Shown here: positions 1 through 11,083 of the stretch, piece after piece
How the letters are laid out: each line of letters begins with the position of its first letter
Position numbering within the stretch: the first letter of the stretch is position 1
NCBI GenBank assembly: GCA_963705955.1
Contig: CAVPLH010000001.1
Coordinates: 199,474-263,473, forward strand
Direction: 5' to 3'
Source: WHSW01 sp963705955
GTDB taxonomy: Bacteria; Actinomycetota; Thermoleophilia; Solirubrobacterales; 70-9
DNA length: 64,000 bases
The notes under the pieces: model-generated
What the model was told of the DNA's origin: nothing
Database searches by the model: none
Seen by the model: only the letters and a program-made list of their open reading frames with translations
Translations under genes and position numbers: made by a program

Positions 1-292
1 CGGAGGCGATCAACGCCGCGACGGTGGCGATCACGGCGATCGCGATCAGCAGGCCGGCGAGCGCGAGAAACGCGGGCCGCACGCCGTGGCGCTCGTCGTC
101 GATCGCGTGGACGTGCTCGGTGTCGACGACGACCGGGTTCCGCTCGGAGCGGCCCAGGTGCTCCTCCTCGGCTCGCAGCTGGGCCGCAGCTTCGGCGCCG
201 GCTCGATCCGCGTGGTTGCTGAGCGCCACCTCCTCGTCCTCTCGAACGACGTCCCAGCCGGCGATCTCGTTGCGAACGATCTTCAGTGACAT
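1..292 (-). CDS. Small DUF2188-like protein with C-terminal membrane helix (3' end outside window)
   Basis: The reading frame opens at the ATG whose complement ends at 292 and runs off the left edge, so the C-terminus is missing. About 97 residues are visible. The N-terminus (MSLKIVRNEIAGWDVVRE, then alternating charged residues and an AGAEAAAQLRAEE stretch) resembles the short DUF2188 fold, in which a beta-hairpin reading 'W.V.r.' is followed by a helix. A hydrophobic segment (FLALAGLLIAIAVIATVAAL) begins near residue 76 and is probably a membrane anchor. Function unknown. It lies 40 bp downstream of the mutase stop on the same strand and could be cotranscribed. The DUF2188 assignment is from pattern only. 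Confidence 0.6.
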   Translation of the reverse strand, partial: MSLKIVRNEIAGWDVVREDEEVALSNHADRAGAEAAAQLRAEEEHLGRSERNPVVVDTEHVHAIDDERHGVRPAFLALAGLLIAIAVIATVAALIAS

Positions 293-332
293 GACCCGGA
301 AATACCCCCCGGCGAGGCGACAAAAACGGGGC

Positions 333-1991
<1,659 letters not shown>

Positions 1992-2039
1992 CAGCCGGAG
2001 TCTAGAGGCGCGCCGAACCGATTTCGGCGGCCGCGCCGC

Positions 2040-3440
<1,401 letters not shown>

Positions 3441-3449
3441 GGGCGGATC

Positions 3450-5375
3450 CTATGGCGCCCCAGCAGACCCGCGGCGAGGAGGGCGGCCGAGAACCCCGCG
3501 AGCGCCAGGCGCCTGCCGAGCTTCTCGAACCGCATCACGCGCCAAGCCTCGTCGCGCGCGATCCGGGTCAGCTCCTCGTCGGGGTTGACGACCACCGGGT
3601 TCCCGACCGCGCGCAGCATCGGCAGATCGGAGGCCGAGTCCGAGTACGCGTACGAGACGCCGAGGTCGATCCCATGGTCGTCGGCGAAGCGCCGCATCGC
3701 CTCGACCTTGCCCTCGCCGTACATGAACGTGCCGCCGAGCTCGCCGGTGAACAGACCGTCCTCGCCGATCTCGTAAGCGGTGCCGATACCGCCGTCCATG
3801 TAGAGGATCCGCGCCAGCAGCTGGACGAGCTCGTCGCCGGCCGCGCTGACGATGAAGGTCGGCCTGCCCGAGTCCTGGTGGGCGTAGACCTCCTCGAGCA
3901 TCTCCGGGTAGATCCGCGGCAGCACCCCGACCAGCACCTCCGGGGCGAGGCGCGCGATCTGGCGCGCCGAGGTGCCGCGAAAGACCTCCTGGACCTCCGC
4001 GAGCAGCTTCGCGGTCGCCTCGTCGGTCGCGCCCCGAAGCCGGAACCGAAGCGCGTCCACCCCCCAGCTCGCCATCTGCCTGCGGCTGATCAGGCCGGCC
4101 TTGGTGGCCGCCCGCGCCCAGGGCAGGCCGGACGACCCGGCGATCAGGGTCCGGTCGAGGTCGAAGAAGGCCGCCGCGCGCGGCATCGGCTGAGCTGCCG
4201 TTCACCTCGAGGATGATCGCGTCGCCCTGGCCCCCGCCGGAGCAGATCGCGGCGCAGCCGACGCCGCCACCGCGGCGCCGGAGCTCGTGGACCAGCGCGC
4301 CGACGATCCGCGCCCCCGAGGCGCCGATCGGATGCCCGAGCGCGATCGCGCCACCGTTGACGTTCACCTTCTCGTCGTCGATACCGAGCATCCGGACCGA
4401 GTTCAGGGCCACCGAAGCGAACGCCTCGTTGATCTCCCAGAGGTCGACCTGATCGGCCGACATGTCGAGCTTCTCCAGCGCCTGCATCGCCGCCTTGGCG
4501 GGAGTCCTGGCGAGGTACGCGAAGTCGTCGGCGACCGTGCCGTAGGCGAGAACGCGGGCGAGCGGCGCCCTGTCGTTGGCCTGCGCCCAAGCTGCCGAGG
4601 CGACGACCACGGCTGCCGCCCCGTCGTTCACCCCGGGGGCGTTGCCCGCCGTGTGGGTGGCGTCGTCGCCTCCGACCGCGGGCAGCTTGGCGAGCGTCTC
4701 GATCGTCGAGTCGGGGCGGATCGCCTCGTCGGCCTCGACCACGTTCTCGGCCTTGCGGGTCTTCACCGTCACCGAGACGATCTCCTCGGCCAGCCGGCCC
4801 TCGTCGGTCGCGTTGGCCGCGAGCTGGTGTGAGCGCGCGGCCCAGCGATCCATGTCGGGGCGGGTGATCTCGAGCTCGTTTCCGACCTCGCTTGCTTCGT
4901 TGATCATCTGCTTGTCGGTGAACGGGTTGGTGAGCCCGTCGTGGGTCATCGAATCGACCGCCTGCGCGTCTCCCATCCGGAACCCGAACCTCGCACCGGG
5001 CAGGAGGTAGGGGGCGTTCGACATCGACTCCATGCCGCCGGTGACGCCGATCTCGAGGTCGCCGGCGCGGATCGCCTGGTCGGCGAGGCCGATCGTCCGC
5101 ATCCCGGACGCGCAGACCTTGTTGATCGTCTCGGAGGGCACCTCCTTCGGGATCCCCGCCTCGATCTGGGCCTGGCGGGACGGGATCTGCCCCTGGCCCG
5201 CCTGCAGCACCTGTCCGAAGAGGACCTGCTCGACCTGCTCGGGAGCCACCGCTGAGCGCTCCAACGCGGCCTCGATCGCGCGCCCGCCGAGCTCGGTCGC
5301 GGTCTTCGGGGCCAACGATCCGCCCATCTTCCCGAACGGGGTGCGCGCGGTGCCGAGGATCACTGACTGGGACAT
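3450..5375 (-). CDS. Acetyl-CoA acetyltransferase (thiolase), stop codon apparently lost
   Basis: Thiolase condensing or cleaving acetoacetyl-CoA. The start at 5375 (MSQSVILGTARTPFGK) has a good ribosome site (GAAGGAAAGG about 5 nt upstream). Landmarks are the acyl-accepting Cys88 (NKVCASGMRT), NEAFASVA, the catalytic His in GHPIGASGARI and the second Cys in CSGGGQGDAI. Homology ends near 4205 (about residue 391), the normal thiolase length. The frame does not stop there: it stays open through the whole HAD gene in another frame to 3450, adding about 250 low-complexity residues. A TGA in the neighbouring frame at about 4204 would give a normal C-terminus, so one lost or gained base (sequencing or mutation) is the simplest explanation. 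The true gene is probably about 4204-5375. Confidence 0.8.
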   Translation of the reverse strand: MSQSVILGTARTPFGKMGGSLAPKTATELGGRAIEAALERSAVAPEQVEQVLFGQVLQAGQGQIPSRQAQIEAGIPKEVPSETINKVCASGMRTIGLADQAIRAGDLEIGVTGGMESMSNAPYLLPGARFGFRMGDAQAVDSMTHDGLTNPFTDKQMINEASEVGNELEITRPDMDRWAARSHQLAANATDEGRLAEEIVSVTVKTRKAENVVEADEAIRPDSTIETLAKLPAVGGDDATHTAGNAPGVNDGAAAVVVASAAWAQANDRAPLARVLAYGTVADDFAYLARTPAKAAMQALEKLDMSADQVDLWEINEAFASVALNSVRMLGIDDEKVNVNGGAIALGHPIGASGARIVGALVHELRRRGGGVGCAAICSGGGQGDAIILEVNGSSADAARGGLLRPRPDPDRRVVRPALGAGGHQGRPDQPQADGELGGGRASVPASGRDRRGDREAARGGPGGLSRHLGAPDRAPRPGGAGRGAAADLPGDARGGLRPPGLGQADLHRQRGRRRARPAAGADPLHGRRYRHRLRDRRGRSVHRRARRHVHVRRGQGRGDAALRRRPWDRPRRLVRVLGLGLRSADAARGREPGGRQPRRGADPDRARRGLARDAVREARQAPGARGVLGRPPRRGSAGAP

Positions 5376-5467
5376 GGGGCCTTTCCTTCGGAGGCGACCT
5401 GAGGCCGGGAGGGACATCTCGAATGCTAGTCAAGCGACCCCGGTCGCTCGCTATAGACTCGCGCGCC

Positions 5468-6934
5468 GTGGAGTTGGAGGTCCGAGCGGCGGGGTTGGAC
5501 GGGCTCGACACCGACCTGGTCGCGATCGCGATCGCGGACGGCGACGCGTTGCCGGACGGCCTCCGCGACTCCCGCGGCGCGGCGGACATCAAGACGGGAT
5601 TCCGAAAGCTCACGGTCCTGCATCCCGAGCGTCCGGCGCGTGCGCTGGTCGTCGGGCTCGGCCGCCGCGAGGCGCTCGATGCCGAGCGCCTGCGGGTGGC
5701 CGCGGCGCTCGGCGCCGCGCGGGCCGGCTCGCTCGACGCCCGCTCGCTCGGCTGGGTGCTGCCCGAGGCCGGCGATCGCCCGGGCGCCGCTGCCGCGCTC
5801 GTCGAGGGCACGGCGCTCGCCGCGTACCGCTTCGACCGTTATCGCTCGCCGGATCCCGAGGACCCGCCGCCGCCGCGTCTCGAGCGGCTGGTGATCGCCG
5901 CCGGGGCGACCGATCGCGAACGGATCGAGGCCGAGGCGCGAATCGCGCTCGTCGGCGCCGAGGCTGCGAATCGCGCCCGTGAGCTCCAGAACCTGCCCTC
6001 GAACGAGCTCACCCCCGAGCGGCTCGCCGTGCGGGCGGAGGAGATCGCCGCCGCGCACCCGACGGTCGAGGTCGAGGTGCTCGACCGCGCGGCGATCGCG
6101 GCGAAGGGAATGGGCGGGCTGGTCGCCGTCTCGGAGGGGTCGCGGACGGAGCCGCGGCTGATCGCGTTGCGATACGGCGCCGGCGACGGTGAGCGGATCG
6201 GGTTGGTCGGCAAGGGCGTCACCTTCGACAGCGGCGGGATCTCGATCAAGCCCTCCACCGGCATGGAGGAGATGAAGATGGACATGTCGGGCGCGGCCGC
6301 GGTGCTCGAGGCCTTCGACGCCGTCGCCGCGCTCGGGCTCGACCTCGACCTCGTCGCCGTGATCCCCGCGACCGAGAACATGCCGAGCGGGAGCGCGGTC
6401 AAGCCGGGCGACATCATCACTCAGCTGAACGGCAAGACGGTCGAGGTCATCAACACGGACGCCGAGGGCCGGCTGATCCTCGCCGACGCACTCACCTACT
6501 GCGTTCGCGAGCTGGGGGCGACGCGTCTGGTCGACATTGCGACGCTTACCGGAGCCGTCGTGGTCGCGCTCGGGTCGACCTACGCGGCGCTGATCGCCAA
6601 CGACGACGAGCTCGCCGCGGCGGTCGAGCGCGCGGCGACCGAGAGCGGCGAGCTCGCCTGGCGCCTCCCGCTCCACCCGGAGTACAAGGAGCTGACCCGC
6701 AGCACGGTCGCCGACCTCAGCAACTCGTCGGCGAAGCGCAAGGCCGGGACGATCTACGCCGCCGCCTTCCTCGAGGAGTTCGTCGAAGGCGTCCCCTGGG
6801 CGCACCTCGACATCGCCGGCACCGCCTGGGACACGGGACGCCAGTACGTGGGCAAGGGCCCTACCGGCTTCGGGGTTCGGCTCCTGGTCCGACTCGCGCG
6901 GGACCTCGCCGCGGGCGGCCGAGTCAGTCGATGA
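5468..6934 (+). CDS. pepA: Leucyl aminopeptidase (M17 family)
   Basis: About 488 aa cytosolic dizinc aminopeptidase removing N-terminal residues from peptides. The catalytic domain shows the metal and catalytic motifs in order: VGKGVTFDSGGISIKPS (metal Lys and Asp, catalytic Lys), KMDMSGAAAVLEAF (metal Asp), and NTDAEGRLILADAL (metal Asp/Glu and catalytic Arg). The N-terminal 160 residues match the M17 regulatory domain. I chose GTG 5468 because a TATAGACT box ends 8 nt before it. An upstream in-frame ATG at 5423 would place the promoter inside the gene. It ends 11 bp inside the convergent thioesterase. Confidence 0.92.
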   Translation: MELEVRAAGLDGLDTDLVAIAIADGDALPDGLRDSRGAADIKTGFRKLTVLHPERPARALVVGLGRREALDAERLRVAAALGAARAGSLDARSLGWVLPEAGDRPGAAAALVEGTALAAYRFDRYRSPDPEDPPPPRLERLVIAAGATDRERIEAEARIALVGAEAANRARELQNLPSNELTPERLAVRAEEIAAAHPTVEVEVLDRAAIAAKGMGGLVAVSEGSRTEPRLIALRYGAGDGERIGLVGKGVTFDSGGISIKPSTGMEEMKMDMSGAAAVLEAFDAVAALGLDLDLVAVIPATENMPSGSAVKPGDIITQLNGKTVEVINTDAEGRLILADALTYCVRELGATRLVDIATLTGAVVVALGSTYAALIANDDELAAAVERAATESGELAWRLPLHPEYKELTRSTVADLSNSSAKRKAGTIYAAAFLEEFVEGVPWAHLDIAGTAWDTGRQYVGKGPTGFGVRLLVRLARDLAAGGRVSR

Positions 6935-7460
6935 TCAGGCAGGTCCCGGTGCCGTGGGCGAGCAGCTTGCGGCCGGCGACGTCGTAGAGGCGCGCCTCGG
7001 CCGTCGCCTGGCGACGGCCGCGGTAGAGGACCTCGGCCTCGCAGCGAACGGGCCCGGTCCGGTCGGTGATCGGGCGCACGAACTTCGCTTCCAGCGTTTG
7101 CGTCGAATAGCGTGCTCCGGCGGGCAACGTCGTGTGGACCGCGCAGCCGATCGCCGAGTCGAGCAGGGCCGCGGCGTAGCCGCCGTGGACGGTCCCGATC
7201 GGGTTGTAGTGGTCCTCGCCGGGCTCGCCTTCGAACACGACCCGGCCCTCGTCGACCTCGACCGGGGCGATCCGAAACAGGACCGCGATCGGGGGCGGCG
7301 GAAGATCGCCGGAGGCGAGGGCGCGCACGTGCTCGATCCCGGCCAACCCGGCGCCCGCCGCCGCCGCGCCGAGCGGGTCCTGCCAGGTGATCGTCCGGGT
7401 CCGGGTCTCCTCCGGCGAGCGGGCGGCGAAGTCGAGCGCCGAGGCGATCGCCGCGCTCAC
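6924..7460 (-). CDS. PaaI-type hotdog thioesterase
   Basis: 178 aa hotdog-fold acyl-CoA thioesterase. The signature YNPIGTVHGGYAAALLDSA (residues about 83-101) carries the HGG motif of the PaaI/YbgC-like 4HBT family; RQATAEARLYDVAGRKLLAHG forms the last strands. The N-terminal 60 residues are a longer helical lead-in. GTG at 7460 is chosen because its GTGA overlaps the stop of the 44-aa gene, a classic coupled start. With the thiolase, acyl-CoA dehydrogenase and mutase nearby it probably hydrolyses acyl-CoA intermediates. Substrate not determinable. Confidence 0.85.
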   Translation of the reverse strand: MSAAIASALDFAARSPEETRTRTITWQDPLGAAAAGAGLAGIEHVRALASGDLPPPPIAVLFRIAPVEVDEGRVVFEGEPGEDHYNPIGTVHGGYAAALLDSAIGCAVHTTLPAGARYSTQTLEAKFVRPITDRTGPVRCEAEVLYRGRRQATAEARLYDVAGRKLLAHGTGTCLIID

Positions 7461-7591
7461 GTGCGGGGCTCGCGAGACCCCTGGCGGGCGGGGTAGAGCA
7501 GATCCACGAGGATCTCCTCGCTGGTCACGGTGATCTCGAGCGGTGCGAGCTCGAGCTTCTTCGCCTTCTTCTGGTTCGGAATCAGCCTCAT
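7457..7591 (-). CDS. 44-residue basic/acidic protein, unknown function
   Basis: A 44-aa frame starting MRLIPNQKKAKKLELA and continuing PLEITVTSEEILVDLLYPA. ATG 7591 is preceded by a near-consensus Shine-Dalgarno (GAAGGAGA, about 7 nt), better than most genes here. Its stop overlaps the thioesterase GTG by 4 bp. The strong ribosome site and coupling argue for real translation. I do not recognise a family. It could be a small partner of the thioesterase or serve mainly to couple translation. It is too short for most gene callers. Confidence 0.6.
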   Translation of the reverse strand: MRLIPNQKKAKKLELAPLEITVTSEEILVDLLYPARQGSREPRT

Positions 7592-7692
7592 CAGGGTCTC
7601 CTTCGCAGGCCGTGGCGCCGTTTTGCTTGACGAACCGGACCGTACCAGGGTCAGTTGCATCATGCAATGTACTGTGCGACAATCACACATCG
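7592..7692. promoter_or_regulatory. Divergent promoter with palindromic operator (HxlR / thioesterase)
   Basis: The 101-bp divergent spacer contains a perfect 13-bp palindrome TTGCATCATGCAA (7655-7667). Each arm reads TTGCAT outward and can act as a -35. On the + strand, 17 bp separate it from GACAAT (7678-7683), which is 9 nt before the HxlR ATG. On the - strand, 17 bp separate it from TACGGT. A second weaker dyad, TGTG-N7-CACA, lies at 7674-7688. The layout predicts that one regulator bound at the palindrome represses both directions. The sites are visible; function is inferred. Confidence 0.6.
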
Positions 7693-8166
7693 ATGCTCGG
7701 ACGTGAGTACGACCAGGTCTGCTCGATCGCGCGCACGCTCGAGGTGCTGGGCGAACGCTGGACGCTGCTGATCATCCGCGACGTCTTTGACCGGCGACGC
7801 CGTTTCGAGCAGATCCAGGAGAACCTCGGGATCGCCCGCAACGTTCTCGCCGGCCGGCTCGCCTGGTTGGTCGAGCAGGGGATCCTCGAGAAGCGCCGCT
7901 ACCAGGAGCACCCGCCCCGCTACGAGTACTTCCTCACCGAGAGGGGGCTCGACCTGTGGCCGGTGATGGTCTCGCTGCTGCACTGGGGCGACCGCCATCT
8001 TGCCGCCGGGGACGGGCCGCCGATGGTGATCCGTCACAAAGCGTGCGGCGGGGCCGTCGACGATCGCCGTATCTGCGAGCGCTGCGGCGCGCACCTCGGC
8101 GTCCGCGAAGCGACCGTCGAGTACGGGCCGGGCGCGCCGGCGGAGTGGCCGGCCCGGGCCGCGTAA
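7693..8166 (+). CDS. HxlR-family transcriptional regulator with C-terminal zinc-ribbon-like tail
   Basis: 157 aa winged-helix regulator. The HxlR core spans residues about 9-98 (CSIARTLEVLGERWTLLIIR, then NLGIARNVLAGRLAWLVEQG as the recognition region and PPRYEYFLTERG as the wing). A tail with HKACGG and CERCG (two Cys pairs) could bind zinc and is not part of the minimal family. It is transcribed away from the small-protein/thioesterase operon across a palindromic promoter, so autoregulation and control of that operon are likely. It ends 13 bp before the acyl-CoA dehydrogenase. Ligand unknown. Confidence 0.85.
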   Translation: MLGREYDQVCSIARTLEVLGERWTLLIIRDVFDRRRRFEQIQENLGIARNVLAGRLAWLVEQGILEKRRYQEHPPRYEYFLTERGLDLWPVMVSLLHWGDRHLAAGDGPPMVIRHKACGGAVDDRRICERCGAHLGVREATVEYGPGAPAEWPARAA

Positions 8167-8179
8167 GCTGCCCCGGCCG

Positions 8180-9325
8180 ATGGACTTCCAGCTCTCAGAC
8201 GAGCAGCGGCTGCTCCGGGACACGGTGCGCGAGTTCGCCCGCTCCGAGGTCGCCCCGGTGGCCGAGGAGCTCGACCGCTCGAAGTCGTTTCCCTACGAGA
8301 TCGTCGCCAAGCTCGGCGAGCTCGGGCTGATGGGCATCCCGTTCGACGAGGAGTACGGCGGCGGAGGCGGCGACACGCTCTCCTACTCGCTCGCCGTCGA
8401 GGAGCTGGCGCGGGTCGACTCCTCGGTCGCGATCACACTCGCCGCCCACACCTCGCTCGGGACGATGCCGATCGCGCTCTGGGGCAGCGCCGGGCAGAAG
8501 TCCGAATGGCTGCCGGAGCTCTGCGCCGGTCGCCGGCTCGCCGCCTTCGGGCTCACCGAGCCCGAGGCGGGCTCCGACGCGGGCGCGACACGGACCCGCG
8601 CCCGGCTCGATCACGGCGAGTGGGTGATCGACGGGGCGAAGCAGTTCATCACCAACTCCGGGACCGAGATCTCCGGCTGCGTCACGATCACGGCGCTGAC
8701 GGGCGACGGCGGAGGTCGTCGCGAGATCTCGAACATCATCGTGCCGAACGGGACCCCCGGCTACGAGCCCGGCGAGCCCTACCGGAAGATGGGCTGGAAC
8801 GCGTCCGACACGCGGCCGCTGAGCTTCGCCGACTGCCGGGTGCCCGAGTCGAACCTGCTCGGCCGCCGCGGCGAGGGCTTCAAGAACTTCCTCCACATCC
8901 TCGACGGCGGACGGATCGGGGTCTCGGCGATCGGCGTCGGGCTCGCCCAGGGGGCGCTCGACGAGGCGATCGCCTACGCGAAGCAACGTCACGCCTTCGG
9001 CCAGCCGATCTCGAAGTTCCAGGCGATCCAGACGAAGATCGCCGATCTCAGCGCCCAGATCGAGGCGGCACGCCTGCTCACGCACCGCGCCGCGCTCGAG
9101 AAGGACGGCGGACAGTCGTTCACGCTGACCGCCGCACAGGCGAAGCTGGTCACCGGGCGGCTCGCGGTCCGCGCCGCGGAGGAGGCCGTTCAGATCCACG
9201 GCGGCTACGGATATATCGAGGAGTACCCGGTCTGCCGTTTCTACCGTGACGCGAAGATCCTCACGATCGGCGAGGGCACCGACGAGGTGCAGCAGATGGT
9301 GATCGCGCGCGCCCTCGGCTGCTGA
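8180..9325 (+). CDS. Acyl-CoA dehydrogenase
   Basis: 381 aa FAD enzyme introducing the alpha-beta double bond in acyl-CoA, normal length. Landmarks are AFGLTEPEAGSDAGATRTRA (FAD contact), QFITNSG, RHAFGQPISKFQAIQ and the C-terminal catalytic region GEGTDEVQQ, where the Glu at the short/medium-chain position is present (about residue 368). QIHGGYGYIEEYPV is the family signature. The start ATG follows TAAGCT by 10 nt (leaderless). With the isobutyryl-type mutase, thiolase and thioesterase it suggests branched or short-chain acyl-CoA breakdown; electrons would go to ETF, which is not in the window. Confidence 0.92.
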   Translation: MDFQLSDEQRLLRDTVREFARSEVAPVAEELDRSKSFPYEIVAKLGELGLMGIPFDEEYGGGGGDTLSYSLAVEELARVDSSVAITLAAHTSLGTMPIALWGSAGQKSEWLPELCAGRRLAAFGLTEPEAGSDAGATRTRARLDHGEWVIDGAKQFITNSGTEISGCVTITALTGDGGGRREISNIIVPNGTPGYEPGEPYRKMGWNASDTRPLSFADCRVPESNLLGRRGEGFKNFLHILDGGRIGVSAIGVGLAQGALDEAIAYAKQRHAFGQPISKFQAIQTKIADLSAQIEAARLLTHRAALEKDGGQSFTLTAAQAKLVTGRLAVRAAEEAVQIHGGYGYIEEYPVCRFYRDAKILTIGEGTDEVQQMVIARALGC

Positions 9326-9447
9326 GCGATCAGTTTTCCGCCACTTTGCGGATTAGTTGCCTTCGCCACAAGGATGCGTCCGGCGAGGGGGCTTAGACTC
9401 GCGTCGATCCACACACGGTCCCCCGACACTTCCTTGGGGAGGAGGCG

Positions 9448-9663
9448 ATGGGCAGCATGGACAGCAACGCGCAATGGCAGCAGATCGCGGCGCTGCATGA
9501 CGAGTTCGAGAGCTCGGCGGTGGTCGTGCCGATCTGCGTCAGCCGGCTCGACGGACGACCTCACGAACTGTCGCCGAAGGCGCGAAGGTTCGCCGAGGCG
9601 CTGTCGTTCTCGGAGTCCTGGTCGCGGATCTCACAGGCGCGTAACCGCCGATTGGCGGCCTGA
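9448..9663 (+). CDS. Small protein, unknown function
   Basis: 71 aa beginning MGSMDSNAQWQQIAALHDEF, with a strong ribosome site (GGGGAGGAGG) and an upstream TTAGACT box near 9391-9397, so it has its own promoter. It is polar with one short hydrophobic stretch (SSAVVVPICVSRL) and no signal peptide. I do not recognise a family. It is followed, after 15 bp, by the convergent end of the PRC-barrel-like gene. The ribosome site and promoter make it a credible gene. Confidence 0.6.
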   Translation: MGSMDSNAQWQQIAALHDEFESSAVVVPICVSRLDGRPHELSPKARRFAEALSFSESWSRISQARNRRLAA

Positions 9664-9678
9664 GCCCGAGGCCGATGC

Positions 9679-10080
9679 TCAGCGCGCCTCTCGGGCGCTG
9701 AGCTCGTCGGGCGGGCGCTCGCCGAGCTCGGTGGCGCGCTCGGGGTCGACCGCGACTCGGTAGTGCTCGAGCAGGGCCCGCTCGAGAGCGACGGTGAGTG
9801 GCTCGCCGGGCTCGATCCGCGGCGCGGCGCGGATCCGGTCGCGGCTGTAGGGCACCCAGACGTGTCCGACGCCGGCGACCGCGTCACGACTCGGGACCAG
9901 GGTGTGGTGGCCGAAGCGCCCCATCCGGGCGAGCAGCCACTCGGGCTCGCCGCTGCGCTCGTCGACGATCGCGGCGACGATCCTCCCGACCTTGCCGCCG
10001 CCGAGCTCGTCCAGCTGGTCGCCGGCCCAGCCACGGATCGTCTCCAGGTCGGGGCGCGGAGCCGGAGGCGCGTCAGTCAT
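9679..10080 (-). CDS. PRC-barrel-like domain protein
   Basis: 133 aa. The central part (GKVGRIVAAIVDERSGEPEW, then HTLVPSRDA and HVWVPYSRDRI) follows the PRC-barrel beta pattern: a 'G.V.d.y.D..g.p.w' strand pair, then 'vP...a...g..v.vpy.k..i'. The N-terminal helix reads ETIRGWAGDQLDEL. Such domains occur in RNA-processing and photosynthetic proteins and in many uncharacterised actinobacterial proteins. Its ATG overlaps the meaB stop by 8 bp, so translation is coupled to MeaB. Role unknown. Confidence 0.7.
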   Translation of the reverse strand: MTDAPPAPRPDLETIRGWAGDQLDELGGGKVGRIVAAIVDERSGEPEWLLARMGRFGHHTLVPSRDAVAGVGHVWVPYSRDRIRAAPRIEPGEPLTVALERALLEHYRVAVDPERATELGERPPDELSAREAR

Positions 10081-11038
10081 CGCGGGCCTTGTCGAGGAGC
10101 TCCCGCGCTGCCGTCGCCGGGTCGATCTCGCGGCGGGTGACTCGCTCCAGCAATCCCGCCCAGTCCGGGTCGCTCTCCGTGCGCCGCTCGAGCTCGCGGC
10201 GCATTCGCCAGGCGGCGATTCCGATCACCTCGGCGCGCAGGTTGCGCGCCCGTCGCTCGCTCAGCGTCCCGGCCTCGGCGATGTGCTCGCGGTGGGCGTC
10301 GATCGTCCGCACCAGCTCGTCGATCCCCTCGGCCCTGGTCGCCTCGGTCCGCACCACCGGCACCTTCCAGGGCCGGTCGGGACCGAGCGCGAGCACGGCC
10401 TTGACCTCGCGGATCATCGTGTCGGCGAGCGGGTGGTCGCACTTGTTGACCACGATCACGTCCGGGATCTCCATCACCCCCGCCTTCAGCGCCTGGATCG
10501 AGTCGCCCGAGCCCGGCATCAGCGCGAGGACGATCGTGTCGGCGTGGTCGACGACGTCGATCTCCCCCTGGCCGACGCCCACCGTCTCGAGCAGGATGTC
10601 GTCCTTGCCCGCGGCGTCCATCAGCAACGCGGCCTGCAGTGCCGCCTCGGCGAGCCCCCCGAGCGAGCCGCGGGTCGCCATCGAGCGGATGAACACCCCC
10701 GGGTCGAGAAAGTGGTCGGCGAGCCGGATCCGGTCGCCGAGCACGGCTCCGTGGGTGAACGGGCTCGAGGGATCGATCGAGAGCACGCCGATCTCGCGGT
10801 CGGCCTTGCGAAGCTCGGTGCAGATCGCCGCGATCAGGGTGCTCTTGCCGACGCCGGGCGGGCCGGTGAGGCCGACGATCCGCGCCTCGCCGGTGCGGGG
10901 GAAGATCTCCGCGACGAGCCGGTCGCCCTCCGGGTCCCGGTTCTCGACCAGGCTGATCGCACGGGCGAGGGCCCGCTTGTCGCCGGCGATCAAGCGCTCG
11001 GTCAGCGAGCCGGTCGCTGGTTCGGCTGCCTTCGCCAT
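10073..11038 (-). CDS. meaB: MeaB/ArgK-family GTPase, B12-mutase chaperone
   Basis: 321 aa G3E-class P-loop GTPase that loads and protects coenzyme B12 in acyl-CoA mutases. Walker A is GLTGPPGVGKSTLI (about 55-68), followed by DPSSPFTHGAVLGDRIR, which includes the MeaB switch region. ETVGVGQGEIDVVDHAD is the Walker-B side and VVNKCDHP the base-specific NKxD. The start is ATG 11038 with TAGACT 8 nt upstream; longer open frames upstream lack homology. The likely client is the isobutyryl-type mutase at 333-1991, about 8 kb away. It overlaps the PRC-barrel gene and is divergent from the acyltransferase. Confidence 0.93.
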   Translation of the reverse strand: MAKAAEPATGSLTERLIAGDKRALARAISLVENRDPEGDRLVAEIFPRTGEARIVGLTGPPGVGKSTLIAAICTELRKADREIGVLSIDPSSPFTHGAVLGDRIRLADHFLDPGVFIRSMATRGSLGGLAEAALQAALLMDAAGKDDILLETVGVGQGEIDVVDHADTIVLALMPGSGDSIQALKAGVMEIPDVIVVNKCDHPLADTMIREVKAVLALGPDRPWKVPVVRTEATRAEGIDELVRTIDAHREHIAEAGTLSERRARNLRAEVIGIAAWRMRRELERRTESDPDWAGLLERVTRREIDPATAARELLDKARDD

Positions 11039-11083
11039 GGCGGCTGAGTCTAGGGCGGAGGTAGCACTAGAGTCCGCGCCGCC

